6,556 nucleotides of DNA from Alphaproteobacteria bacterium MarineAlpha3_Bin4 (lineage in GTDB: Bacteria; Pseudomonadota; Alphaproteobacteria; Rhodospirillales; Casp-alpha2), in the NCBI GenBank assembly GCA_002938045.1, contig PTLJ01000096.1, positions 1 to 6,556 of the forward strand, read 5' to 3'. A program made the position numbers and the translations under genes. Below the pieces are notes generated by a model. It was not told the DNA's origin. It worked only from the letters and a program-made list of their open reading frames with translations, and searched no databases. Positions 1 through 6,184 of the stretch are shown in pieces. The stretch's first letter is position 1. The number at the start of each line of letters is the position of its first letter.

Positions 1-106
1 CTGGCGTTGACCATTGTGACTGCCGTTAGTGAAAAACCAAAGTTTCGGAGATTCTACCGCTCAGATTTGATATCATTCTCCAGCTTACAGGGATAAGGGA
101 ATAGTC
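1..106 (+). promoter_or_regulatory. AT-richer leader of the Cys-rich gene, with ribosome binding site
   Basis: This is the upstream region of the small Cys-rich gene. The clear element is AAGGGA at 95-100, six bases before the ATG at 107, which supports that start. A TTGACC at 7-12 resembles a -35 box, but I see no good -10 at the right distance, so no promoter is claimed. The stretch is richer in A and T than the gat genes. No open frame continues in from the left edge that I can support. Confidence 0.4.
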
Positions 107-448
107 ATGTTTCGTCGATTTCGCATTCTAGGCATTTTTGTCATCGCGTTGGTAGTTTGGGCTTTCGTGGATATTCAGCCGGGTCAGGCTGGAGCTGGAA
201 CGATAGAACTCGCACAGTCGAGTAAACTGATGCAATGCATGGAGAAGTGCATGCGTCATGAAGGCGCCGACACTGCAGCAACCAAAACAACGGCAAAGGC
301 CACATGCAAGAGCCGCTGCGCCACTATTCCAACCACGGGGGCAAAGAAAAAAAATTGCATGGGTATCTATAAACAATGCAAGAAGAATTGTAAGAAGGAC
401 AAGACCTGCCGCAAGGCCTGTAAAAAGGCGTTAAATACTTGTTCCTGA
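107..448 (+). CDS. Small exported Cys/Lys-rich protein with CX3C motifs, function unknown
   Basis: I do not recognise the family. The 113-residue product begins with a basic then hydrophobic segment (MFRRFR, then about residues 7-21) followed by QAGAG, which looks like a Sec signal peptide cleaved near residues 28-31; an uncleaved membrane anchor is possible. The mature part is very basic and has ten cysteines at 44, 48, 67, 71, 84, 91, 95, 101, 105 and 112. Four CX3C pairs are visible (44/48, 67/71, 91/95, 101/105). The last six have mirror-image spacing (X6, X3, X5, X3, X6), which fits a helical hairpin closed by nested disulfides 84-112, 91-105 and 95-101. That fold is inference. AAGGGA at 95-100 supports the start. 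The gene converges on the oxidoreductase, with 13 bases between the stops. Its base composition is more AT-rich than the neighbours, as expected partly from the many Lys codons. Confidence 0.72.
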   Translation: MFRRFRILGIFVIALVVWAFVDIQPGQAGAGTIELAQSSKLMQCMEKCMRHEGADTAATKTTAKATCKSRCATIPTTGAKKKNCMGIYKQCKKNCKKDKTCRKACKKALNTCS

Positions 449-461
449 TGATGGCTCGCAA

Positions 462-1361
462 CTACCTCGGCTTACCGTCTTCCTTACGGCCCAGTTGCTC
501 GACATAGACACGCACTGCCTCTTCTAGAGTTCGCTCAGAATCCACTGTCTCGCGCGTCTCCTGAGCAAATGGCGTGCGGGCTAACAGCCGGAAAACTTCG
601 GCCGCGCCATCGTGGAACGCAGGCGTCACGTGGGCGTCTCGGAAGGTCGCCGCGATCTCCTCCATTTCACCGATCCAGCGCTCAGAATCCGCTGGTAGCC
701 GGGGCACGCGCGCCTCCATAATCGCCAGCTGGGCCTGCTGGCTAAAAGCGAACTCTTCCTTCAGTTCAGCCGATAGTCCGAGCGCCTCGGCCGCCATCAA
801 CACCGACGTCTGCAACGTCCAGGTGCCCTTGGTCAGGCCCGCGTAGCACATCTTGAGCCCAGAAGCCCGACCGATTTCGGCGCCAATAGGCCGGACCGTG
901 AATCCGCAGCCGTCGAGCGCCTCCATTGGATCGGTGTCGGGCCCGGAAACGTAAAATCTGGGCGTGTCCTTGCCGGGTGCGAGGCCGATAATACCGGCGT
1001 CGATGAACGGCGCCCCTACGGCGTTGATGACGTCACCAATCGCCCGAACTGTCGCTGGCGACACGGCGTTACAATCGACATAGGGCGGAAACGCGTTTGC
1101 CACCGCCATCGCCGTCGCCACATCGCCGGCTAGCCCCTCGGCCGCCGCCGGTGGCAGGATCGCGAGAACCAGATCAGCAGCGTCGACGAGAGCCGCGAGA
1201 CTAGCACTGTCATCGAAGCCCGCAGCAGCCGCCAGCTTTCGCGTTCGCGAGCTACGCCCAGCCAAACAGGTGAGCGGCCGGTAGCTTCGGTCGCGCAAAG
1301 CCCGACCAACCGCATGGCCCATGTCGCCGGGGCCGAGAATACCTATGGTCTTCGATGTCAT
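462..1361 (-). CDS. NAD(P)-binding 6PGDH/3-hydroxyisobutyrate dehydrogenase-like oxidoreductase, DUF1932-type C-terminus
   Basis: This is a cytosolic dehydrogenase of the beta-hydroxyacid dehydrogenase superfamily; the substrate cannot be told from sequence. From the chosen ATG at 1361 (299 residues) the N-terminus reads MTSKTIGILGPGDMG, a Rossmann fold whose glycines are 10, 12 and 15. Further family landmarks are LAILPP (67-71), DCNAVSP (96-102) in place of the usual DxST segment, DAGIIG (121-126), and GLKMCYAGLTKG with the catalytic-type Lys at 170. The usual Asn four residues after the Lys is Ala here, which I recall being common in the DUF1932 branch. The C-terminal half is helical and matches that all-alpha domain. 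An in-frame ATG at 1397 would add 12 residues before the beta strand; it lacks family-like sequence, so the inner start is preferred, although neither has a strong ribosome binding site. The gene faces the same way as the gat operon but is separated from it by over 200 bases. An imine reductase-like role is another possibility. Confidence 0.85.
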   Translation of the reverse strand: MTSKTIGILGPGDMGHAVGRALRDRSYRPLTCLAGRSSRTRKLAAAAGFDDSASLAALVDAADLVLAILPPAAAEGLAGDVATAMAVANAFPPYVDCNAVSPATVRAIGDVINAVGAPFIDAGIIGLAPGKDTPRFYVSGPDTDPMEALDGCGFTVRPIGAEIGRASGLKMCYAGLTKGTWTLQTSVLMAAEALGLSAELKEEFAFSQQAQLAIMEARVPRLPADSERWIGEMEEIAATFRDAHVTPAFHDGAAEVFRLLARTPFAQETRETVDSERTLEEAVRVYVEQLGRKEDGKPR

Positions 1362-1397
1362 TGCTTGTAGCTCATGCGTCGATCTCATCGCCGCCAT

Positions 1398-1592
1398 CGG
1401 ATCGCGTCTCGCAGCTAACGGCGGCGATGACCCCGTCTATGAGGCCGACGTCAGCCTCGCAAACCTCCGCGCCGGTACCATCGACGACACGCGCATTTGG
1501 AAAGATGGTGTCCACGTTCTAGGCTGCCTTCTCGTCCCCTCGGGCAGAAATCCTATCAGCAAATTTGAAAGCGCGGGAGTCCAGCGGTGGCG
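1398..1592. other. Spacer between CULT gene and oxidoreductase; no gene seen
   Basis: This 195-base spacer follows the CULT stop and precedes the oxidoreductase, both on the minus strand. Open frames crossing it are shadows of neighbours. Two short inverted repeats are visible: GAGGC/GCCTC at 1441-1458, and CTGCC/GGGCAG at about 1534-1556. Neither is followed by a T-run, so I do not call a rho-independent terminator. The region probably holds the end of the gat transcript and the oxidoreductase promoter, but no box is convincing. Confidence 0.4.
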
Positions 1593-1961
1593 TTACTGTG
1601 GCCGGCTCGACAGCCTTGGCTTGATGAGACCGAAGAACTCGGGCGGATCTTCGTCGCTGCAATAGCGCCAGCCCAGATGCTCGCCGCAGCCGCGGCAACG
1701 CGCGAAGTTCCAAAGGTACCCTACAAACCAAGTGAACTTGTCGGTCAAATCGCCGGCCGACGCCGCGCCCGGCGCCTCGGTGAAACAAAGGATGCGAAAG
1801 GTGACCCCGGCAGGATTGGTACACACGTGCTCGTGGCCGCCGAGCGAGAGCTTCCATCGGCCACGAGTGATCAGCTTGCCGCAGTTGGCACAGTAGATGG
1901 CATCGTCGGTTTTCTCATCGACTTCGCGTTCTATGTCCGCATCAGGTGCTATCTGCAGCAT
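1593..1961 (-). CDS. Single-domain CULT (cereblon-type thalidomide-binding fold) protein
   Basis: This 122-residue cytosolic protein is a complete stand-alone CULT domain, the zinc-containing beta domain that in human cereblon binds thalidomide-class imides and cyclic-imide degrons. Zinc ligands are two CxxC pairs, Cys24/Cys27 (YCANCG) and Cys89/Cys92 (CRGCGEHLGW). The aromatic cage is Trp78 (FTWF), Trp84 (YLWNF) and Trp98 (LGWRY), with Tyr100 where human cereblon has Phe. NPAG at 49-52, GGHEHV at 41-46 and FFGLIKPRL at 109-117 complete the family pattern. Length and numbering nearly match the Magnetospirillum gryphiswaldense protein MsCI4 as I recall it. There is no Lon-like or DDB1-binding part, so it is not a ubiquitin ligase adaptor. 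The first 20 residues are acidic and variable. It starts 9 bases after the gatB stop, with a ribosome binding site over that stop, so it is the last gene of the gat operon. Its physiological ligand and partner are unknown; MsR-like or other beta-tent folds are the nearest alternatives but lack this Trp cage. Confidence 0.94.
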   Translation of the reverse strand: MLQIAPDADIEREVDEKTDDAIYCANCGKLITRGRWKLSLGGHEHVCTNPAGVTFRILCFTEAPGAASAGDLTDKFTWFVGYLWNFARCRGCGEHLGWRYCSDEDPPEFFGLIKPRLSSRPQ

Positions 1962-1969
1962 CGGCAGCT

Positions 1970-1980
1970 ATCACCCCTTT
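1970..1980 (-). promoter_or_regulatory. Ribosome binding site of the CULT gene, overlapping the gatB stop
   Basis: On the minus strand AAAGGGGTGAT includes the last gatB codons and its TGA stop. GGTGAT and the preceding purines pair well with the 16S rRNA tail. It lies 8 or more bases before the CULT ATG at 1961. This supports the start and suggests translational coupling to gatB. Confidence 0.65.
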
Positions 1981-3455
1981 AGTTTCTTGGCGAGTAACTC
2001 GTTAACAGCCTGCGGGTTGGCCTTGCCGCTGGTTGCCTTCATCACCTGGCCGACGAACCAGCCGATCGTCTTGTCGTTGCCGGCACGCACGTCTTCGGCC
2101 TGGTCCGGATTGTCGGTGATGACTCGATCGACCACGGTACCGATCTCGGCCGTGTCGATGATTTGCTTGAGACCTTTTTCCTCCACGATGTCGCCCGCGG
2201 CACGGCTGGTTTCGAACATGACCTCAAACACGTCCTTGGCGATCCGCCCCGAGATCGTGCCGTCGGCTATCAGGTCGAGCAATTTGCCCAAGGCGTCGGC
2301 CGAGACCGGGCTCTCGGCGATCGACAGGCCGGCCGCGTTGAGGGCACCGAACAGGTTCCCCGTCACCCAGTTGGCTGCCATCTTGGCATCGCGGCTTCCC
2401 GTCTTGCCGCCCTCAGAGGTGGCGTGGGTGACCCGCTCGAAATAGTCCGCCGTCTCGCGATCGGCGACGAGGACACCGGCGTCATAGGCTGAGAGCCCGT
2501 AGTCGGTGACGAAGCGCTGCTGCTTGTCGTCGGGCAGCTCCGTCAGGTCGGCAGCGATGGCGTCGACGTAATCTGGTGTAAGATCGAGCGGCAGCAGGTC
2601 CGGGTCGGGAAAGTAGCGGTAATCGTAGGCGAATTCCTTCTCGCGCATGGGCCGCGTTTCACCCCGGGCCGAATCCATCAATCGCGTCTCCTGGACCACG
2701 CCAGCGCCCGATTCGTGCGCCTCGACCTGTCGTTCAGCCTCGATCTCGATCGCCTGCTGGATGAAACGCACGGAGTTGACGTTCTTGACCTCGGCCCGGG
2801 TGCGGTAGTTCTCCTCGCCGACCTTCCTGACCGAAACGTTGACGTCCGCACGCATCGAGCCCTCTTCCATGTTACCGTCACACGTCCCTAAGTACCGCAA
2901 GATCGAACGCAGCTTGCGTAGGAACAACCCAGCCTCCTCGGCACTGCGGATATCTGGCTTTGTAACAATCTCCATCAGGGCAACGCCGGAGCGGTTTAAA
3001 TCAATGAACGAACGATTGGGATCCTGGTCGTGCATCGATTTGCCAGCGTCTTGCTCCATGTGCAGGCGCTCGATGCCAATTTCGCGCTGCGACCCGTCCG
3101 GCATGCCCAGGGTGACCGTGCCCTCACCGACAAGCGGTAAAAGGTATTGCGAGATCTGATAGCCCTGCGGTAGGTCGGCGTAGAAGTAGTTTTTGCGCTC
3201 GAAGACCGAGTGCAGGTTGATCTTGGCCTTCAGCCCGAGGCCAGTCTTGACCGCCTGCTCGACGCAGTATTCGTTGATCACCGGCAACATGCCAGGCATC
3301 GCCGCGTCGACCAACGACACTTGGTTGTTGGGCGCGGCACCAAACGCTGTCGAGGCACCGGAAAACAATTTCGCCTGGGAGACAATCTGAGCATGTACCT
3401 CGAGGCCGACAACGACCTCCCAGCCACCCGTTTCGCCCTGGATTAAATAGGCCAT
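1971..3455 (-). CDS. gatB: Aspartyl/glutamyl-tRNA amidotransferase subunit B
   Basis: GatB is the tRNA-binding and kinase subunit of GatCAB. It phosphorylates the side chain of Glu or Asp on mischarged tRNA(Gln) or tRNA(Asn), and ammonia from GatA then completes the amidation. The 494-residue length is normal. Visible landmarks are VGLEVHAQ near residues 16-23, ERKNYFYADLPQGYQISQ at about 87-104, and the family signature IDLNRSGVALMEIV near 152-165, with VA where many bacteria have PL. DYRYFPDPDLLPL ends the catalytic cradle, and the C-terminal GatB/YqeY tail domain closes with GWFVGQVMKATSGKANPQ. The start at 3455 has AGGGG at 3462-3466 six bases upstream and is one base after the gatA stop. 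No broken motif is seen. Confidence 0.97.
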   Translation of the reverse strand: MAYLIQGETGGWEVVVGLEVHAQIVSQAKLFSGASTAFGAAPNNQVSLVDAAMPGMLPVINEYCVEQAVKTGLGLKAKINLHSVFERKNYFYADLPQGYQISQYLLPLVGEGTVTLGMPDGSQREIGIERLHMEQDAGKSMHDQDPNRSFIDLNRSGVALMEIVTKPDIRSAEEAGLFLRKLRSILRYLGTCDGNMEEGSMRADVNVSVRKVGEENYRTRAEVKNVNSVRFIQQAIEIEAERQVEAHESGAGVVQETRLMDSARGETRPMREKEFAYDYRYFPDPDLLPLDLTPDYVDAIAADLTELPDDKQQRFVTDYGLSAYDAGVLVADRETADYFERVTHATSEGGKTGSRDAKMAANWVTGNLFGALNAAGLSIAESPVSADALGKLLDLIADGTISGRIAKDVFEVMFETSRAAGDIVEEKGLKQIIDTAEIGTVVDRVITDNPDQAEDVRAGNDKTIGWFVGQVMKATSGKANPQAVNELLAKKLKG

Positions 3456-3456
3456 C

Positions 3457-4935
3457 CTACGCCCCTACACCGTCCGGCCTGGCCGTGAAGCCGGCCGCCG
3501 TTTCCAGAGCCTCGGCCGTCCGCAGCACTGTCTCCTCGTCGAACGGGCGGCCAATCAGGTGCAGCCCCAGAGGCAGGCCGTCGGCATCCAACCCGGCAGG
3601 CACCGAGATAGCCGGTAGCCCGGCCATGCTGGCCGGCACGGTGAATACGTCGTTCAGGTACATAGCCACCGGGTCGTCCGTCTTTTCACCAATGGCGAAG
3701 GCGGCCGTGGGTGCGGTTGGGGTCAACAGCACGTCGACGACCTCGAAGGCTTGGCGGAAATCGCGAGCAATCAGGGTGCGAACCTTCTGCGCTTTCAGGT
3801 AATAGGCGTCGTAATAGCCTGCCGACAATACGTAGGTTCCGATCAGGATGCGGCGGCGCACTTCCTCGCCAAAACCCTCACCGCGGGTGTTTTCGTACAT
3901 CTCGTCGATGGAAGCGCCGTTAACGCGGAGCCCATAGCGCACACCGTCGTAGCGGGCTAAGTTAGACGACGCCTCGGCCGGCGCGACGATGTAATAGGTC
4001 GGCAGTGCATACTTAGTATGCGGCAGCGATAATTCTTGGCATTCGGCGCCCTGCTCCTCGAGCCATTTGACGCCATCGTCCCACAATGCCTGGATATCAT
4101 TGGACATACCGTCCAAGGTGTATTCCTTCGGGATACCAACCTTGAGACCGCGGATGTCGCCCGTCAACGCGGCCTCGAAATCCGGCAGCGCGAACGGCGC
4201 TGAAGTTGAATCCTTGGCGTCGTGGCCGGCCATGGCTCCGAGCATGATCGCCGCGTCACGCACGCTGCGGGTCAGCGGGCCTGCCTGATCGAGGCTCGAC
4301 GCGAAGGCGACGATGCCCCAGCGAGAACAACGCCCATAGGTCGGCTTCAACCCGACAATGCCGCAGAACGAAGCCGGCTGGCGGATCGAGCCGCCAGTGT
4401 CGGTGCCGGTGGCGCCCATGCTAACGCGTGCCGCCACCGCTGCCGCCGAGCCGCCGGACGAGCCGCCTGGCACTAAGTCCTGGCCTTCGGAGCCGCGCCA
4501 CGGGCTTTTCACAGAGCCGTAGTAGGACGTCATATTGGAAGACCCCATAGCGAACTCGTCCATGTTGGTCTTACCGAGCATGACCGCGCCAGCCTCAATC
4601 AGATTCGCCGTCACCGTCGATTCGTAGGACGGCCGGAAGCCGTCGAGAATGTGCGAGCCGGCGGTGGTCAACACGCCCTCGGTACAGAACAGGTCCTTGA
4701 CCGCAACCGGGATGCCGTCCATAGCGCCACGAACATCACCGCCGGCGCGGCGGGCGTCGGAGGCGCGCGCGCGTTCGAGCGCAAGCTCCGGCGTCTCGGT
4801 GACGAAGGCGTTGAGATCGCGCTTAGACCCCATCGCCTCCAAGTGGGCAGTGGTGAGCTCCTCGGCGCTGAAATCGCCCGCCACTAACCCGTCGCGCGCC
4901 TTGGCGATGGTCAGCACGGTTAGCAGCGCCGTCAA
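3457..4935 (-). CDS. gatA: Aspartyl/glutamyl-tRNA amidotransferase subunit A (amidase signature family)
   Basis: GatA hydrolyses glutamine and channels the ammonia to GatB. The 492-residue product carries the full amidase-signature triad: Lys80 (VAVKDLF), cis-Ser159 (PGGSSGGSAAA) and nucleophile Ser183 (DTGGSIRQPASFCG), with the 24-residue spacing between the serines that is usual in the family. GKTNMDEFAMG (121-131) is another GatA hallmark. The start is TTG at 4935-4933, overlapping the gatC TGA as TTGA. The preceding in-frame codon is a stop, so nothing further upstream is possible, and the N-terminus (LTIAKARDGL) aligns with usual GatA proteins from here. TAAGGT at 4942-4947 inside the end of gatC is a well-spaced ribosome binding site. 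Reuse of the overlapping bases points to translational coupling that keeps subunits balanced. Confidence 0.97.
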   Translation of the reverse strand: MTALLTVLTIAKARDGLVAGDFSAEELTTAHLEAMGSKRDLNAFVTETPELALERARASDARRAGGDVRGAMDGIPVAVKDLFCTEGVLTTAGSHILDGFRPSYESTVTANLIEAGAVMLGKTNMDEFAMGSSNMTSYYGSVKSPWRGSEGQDLVPGGSSGGSAAAVAARVSMGATGTDTGGSIRQPASFCGIVGLKPTYGRCSRWGIVAFASSLDQAGPLTRSVRDAAIMLGAMAGHDAKDSTSAPFALPDFEAALTGDIRGLKVGIPKEYTLDGMSNDIQALWDDGVKWLEEQGAECQELSLPHTKYALPTYYIVAPAEASSNLARYDGVRYGLRVNGASIDEMYENTRGEGFGEEVRRRILIGTYVLSAGYYDAYYLKAQKVRTLIARDFRQAFEVVDVLLTPTAPTAAFAIGEKTDDPVAMYLNDVFTVPASMAGLPAISVPAGLDADGLPLGLHLIGRPFDEETVLRTAEALETAAGFTARPDGVGA

Positions 4936-5219
4936 TCGATTACCTTAGGCACGGCGTAGAACGGCCCTTTGTTGTCGGGCGCGTTAGCCAACACGCGATT
5001 CGAATAGTAGCCGTCGGTGACCTCGTCGGTGCGCAGCGGCAAGGTTATCTCCGCAACACTAGTCATCGGCTCGACCCCTTCAGTGTCGACCTCGGATAGC
5101 TGCTCGACCCAGCCGATGATCTTGTTGAGCTCGCCGACGAGCGGTTCGAGAGCGTCTTCCGGCACTCGAACGCGGGCCAAGAACGCAATCCGTCGGACGG
5201 TGTCTTTGTCCAGGGACAT
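4932..5219 (-). CDS. gatC: Aspartyl/glutamyl-tRNA amidotransferase subunit C
   Basis: GatC is the small subunit that wraps around the GatA-GatB interface and stabilises the complex. At 95 residues it has the usual length. The N-terminal helical part (VRRIAFLARVRVPEDAL, then the helix with LNKIIGWVEQL at about 31-41) is followed by the extended belt region with VDTEGVEPMTSV and the C-terminal PLRTDEVTDG and FYAVPKVID, all typical of the family. The ATG at 5219 is preceded by TGAGG at 5228-5232, eight bases upstream. It is the first gene of the gatCAB-CULT operon, and its stop overlaps the gatA start. Confidence 0.96.
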   Translation of the reverse strand: MSLDKDTVRRIAFLARVRVPEDALEPLVGELNKIIGWVEQLSEVDTEGVEPMTSVAEITLPLRTDEVTDGYYSNRVLANAPDNKGPFYAVPKVID

Positions 5220-5352
5220 GAACGGAACCTCACTTCAACAGGGGCTGGAAAAGCTACGAGCCGACACCGACACAGGGCGCGGAAGGTAGCACCGTGCATG
5301 GGTCGATTTCAAGCAACGCCAAGCGGAGGTGGAGCATACACCGGGCTCTAAT
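5220..5352 (-). promoter_or_regulatory. Region expected to hold the gatCAB promoter; only the ribosome binding site is clear
   Basis: This 133-base gap separates the SH3-domain gene stop from the gatC start on the same strand. TGAGG at 5228-5232 is the gatC ribosome binding site. A TTGAAA on the minus strand near 5303-5308 could be a -35 box, but 17 bases on the sequence is CTACCT, a poor -10, so the promoter is inferred from position only. No T-tailed hairpin for the upstream gene is visible, and read-through from it cannot be excluded. Confidence 0.35.
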
Positions 5353-6141
5353 CTATTGGCCGAGCGTCTTGCTGAGATCGCGCCATACGGCTTTGTTCCA
5401 GGCTCCGTAGGAAAGCCTGACGGCGACGACCAACGCCTGCGCCACATCGTCGGCCTGCATTTCTTTAACGGCCGGCTGCTTACGGTATTTCTTACTTGAT
5501 ACGCTATCGAATTTGACCCGCTTTTTTTTGCGCTCGAAGTAGACGGTGGTTGAGATCACCTCTTCCAAATTGTCCTCCAATTCCAGGTGATCAATAGTGA
5601 TTTGATAGATCCCCTTTTTCGACGCCTGATAAGGCGCTTCTGTCATGAACATCGGCGTTAGAAATTCGATCTTGCTTTTCCCGACGGTGCATTTCCAGGC
5701 GACCTCGTAATCGGCGAACTTGAACAGCTGGCCCTCGGCAACGCTCTTGCCTTCGAACCGGACCCGGTAGTCGCATGCCGGGCTGCCCTTAGCCTTTATG
5801 CGGCCCGTAAGTTCCTTGTCCAAAGTACCGTCGATCAACGGCAGCAGAATCGGTTCGTAAACGAAGCCGAAATCCTTGCCACCCTTGCGGACGGCGACCC
5901 AGGCGCCCGGCGCTCGGCCAACAACTTTGATCCGGTCGCCCCGCTTGAAGCCGCCGACGCGCTTGGAGCCGGTCAGCGGTTTGGCGCGGACGTTGACGTC
6001 CTTGGTGACCAGGTAGGTGCCGGCGTCGGCCTTGATCTGCGTACCCAAGAACAAGAGCTTCTCTGTCTGCGCCGACGCGGCAGTACCCAACGTCGCCACG
6101 ATTGCGACAATTGGTATTAGTCGTTCGGGTCGAACCGCCAT
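5353..6141 (-). CDS. Exported bacterial SH3-domain protein, C-terminal domain unknown
   Basis: I do not recognise a named gene. The 262-residue product has a Sec signal peptide (basic start, hydrophobic residues 8-22, ASA-Q cleavage after about residue 24), so it acts in the periplasm or at the envelope. Residues about 41-98 form a bacterial SH3 domain (SH3_3 type): VNVRAKPLTGS, GFKRGDRIKVVGR, AWVAVRKGGKDFGFVY. Such domains often bind peptidoglycan stem peptides or mediate protein contacts; the ligand here is unknown. The remainder (about 105-262) is rich in beta-forming and charged segments, with just two cysteines, 123 and 151, well placed to form one disulfide, then a lysine/arginine-rich stretch (204-221) and a helical tail. 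The ATG at 6141 is preceded by AGAGGGG. It is 43 bases downstream of the broken gene at 6185, so the two may once have been an operon. Confidence 0.82.
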   Translation of the reverse strand: MAVRPERLIPIVAIVATLGTAASAQTEKLLFLGTQIKADAGTYLVTKDVNVRAKPLTGSKRVGGFKRGDRIKVVGRAPGAWVAVRKGGKDFGFVYEPILLPLIDGTLDKELTGRIKAKGSPACDYRVRFEGKSVAEGQLFKFADYEVAWKCTVGKSKIEFLTPMFMTEAPYQASKKGIYQITIDHLELEDNLEEVISTTVYFERKKKRVKFDSVSSKKYRKQPAVKEMQADDVAQALVVAVRLSYGAWNKAVWRDLSKTLGQ

Positions 6142-6184
6142 AGACCCCTCTCACTGCTGATCAATAAACTGGAATTACAACAGC

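Noticed and set aside
7..35. TTGACC as the -35 box of a promoter for the Cys-rich gene
   Set aside because: No recognisable -10 at 16-18 bases.
128..376. 82-codon minus-strand frame opposite the Cys-rich gene
   Set aside because: No ribosome binding site; its cysteines come from the complement of the real frame, which has a signal peptide and regular CX3C spacing.
1362..1397. Upstream ATG starts adding up to 12 residues to the oxidoreductase
   Set aside because: The extra residues precede the first Rossmann strand, look unlike the family and have no good ribosome binding site; not fully excluded.
1534..1556. Inverted repeat CTGCC/GGGCAG as terminator of the gat operon
   Set aside because: Short stem with a long loop and no T-run on either strand.
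1519..1857. 112-codon minus-strand open frame overlapping the CULT gene
   Set aside because: It is an Arg-rich shadow of the CULT gene in another frame; the CULT frame has the zinc and cage residues.
1587..1982. 131-codon + strand open frame opposite the CULT gene
   Set aside because: It is antisense to a frame with a clear CULT motif set, has no ribosome binding site and resembles no family.
1897..2445. 182-codon + strand open frame across the end of gatB
   Set aside because: Ser/Ala-rich antisense shadow of conserved gatB sequence.
5789..6154. 121-codon minus-strand frame overlapping the SH3 gene
   Set aside because: Shadow frame; the overlapping frame has a signal peptide and SH3 pattern.
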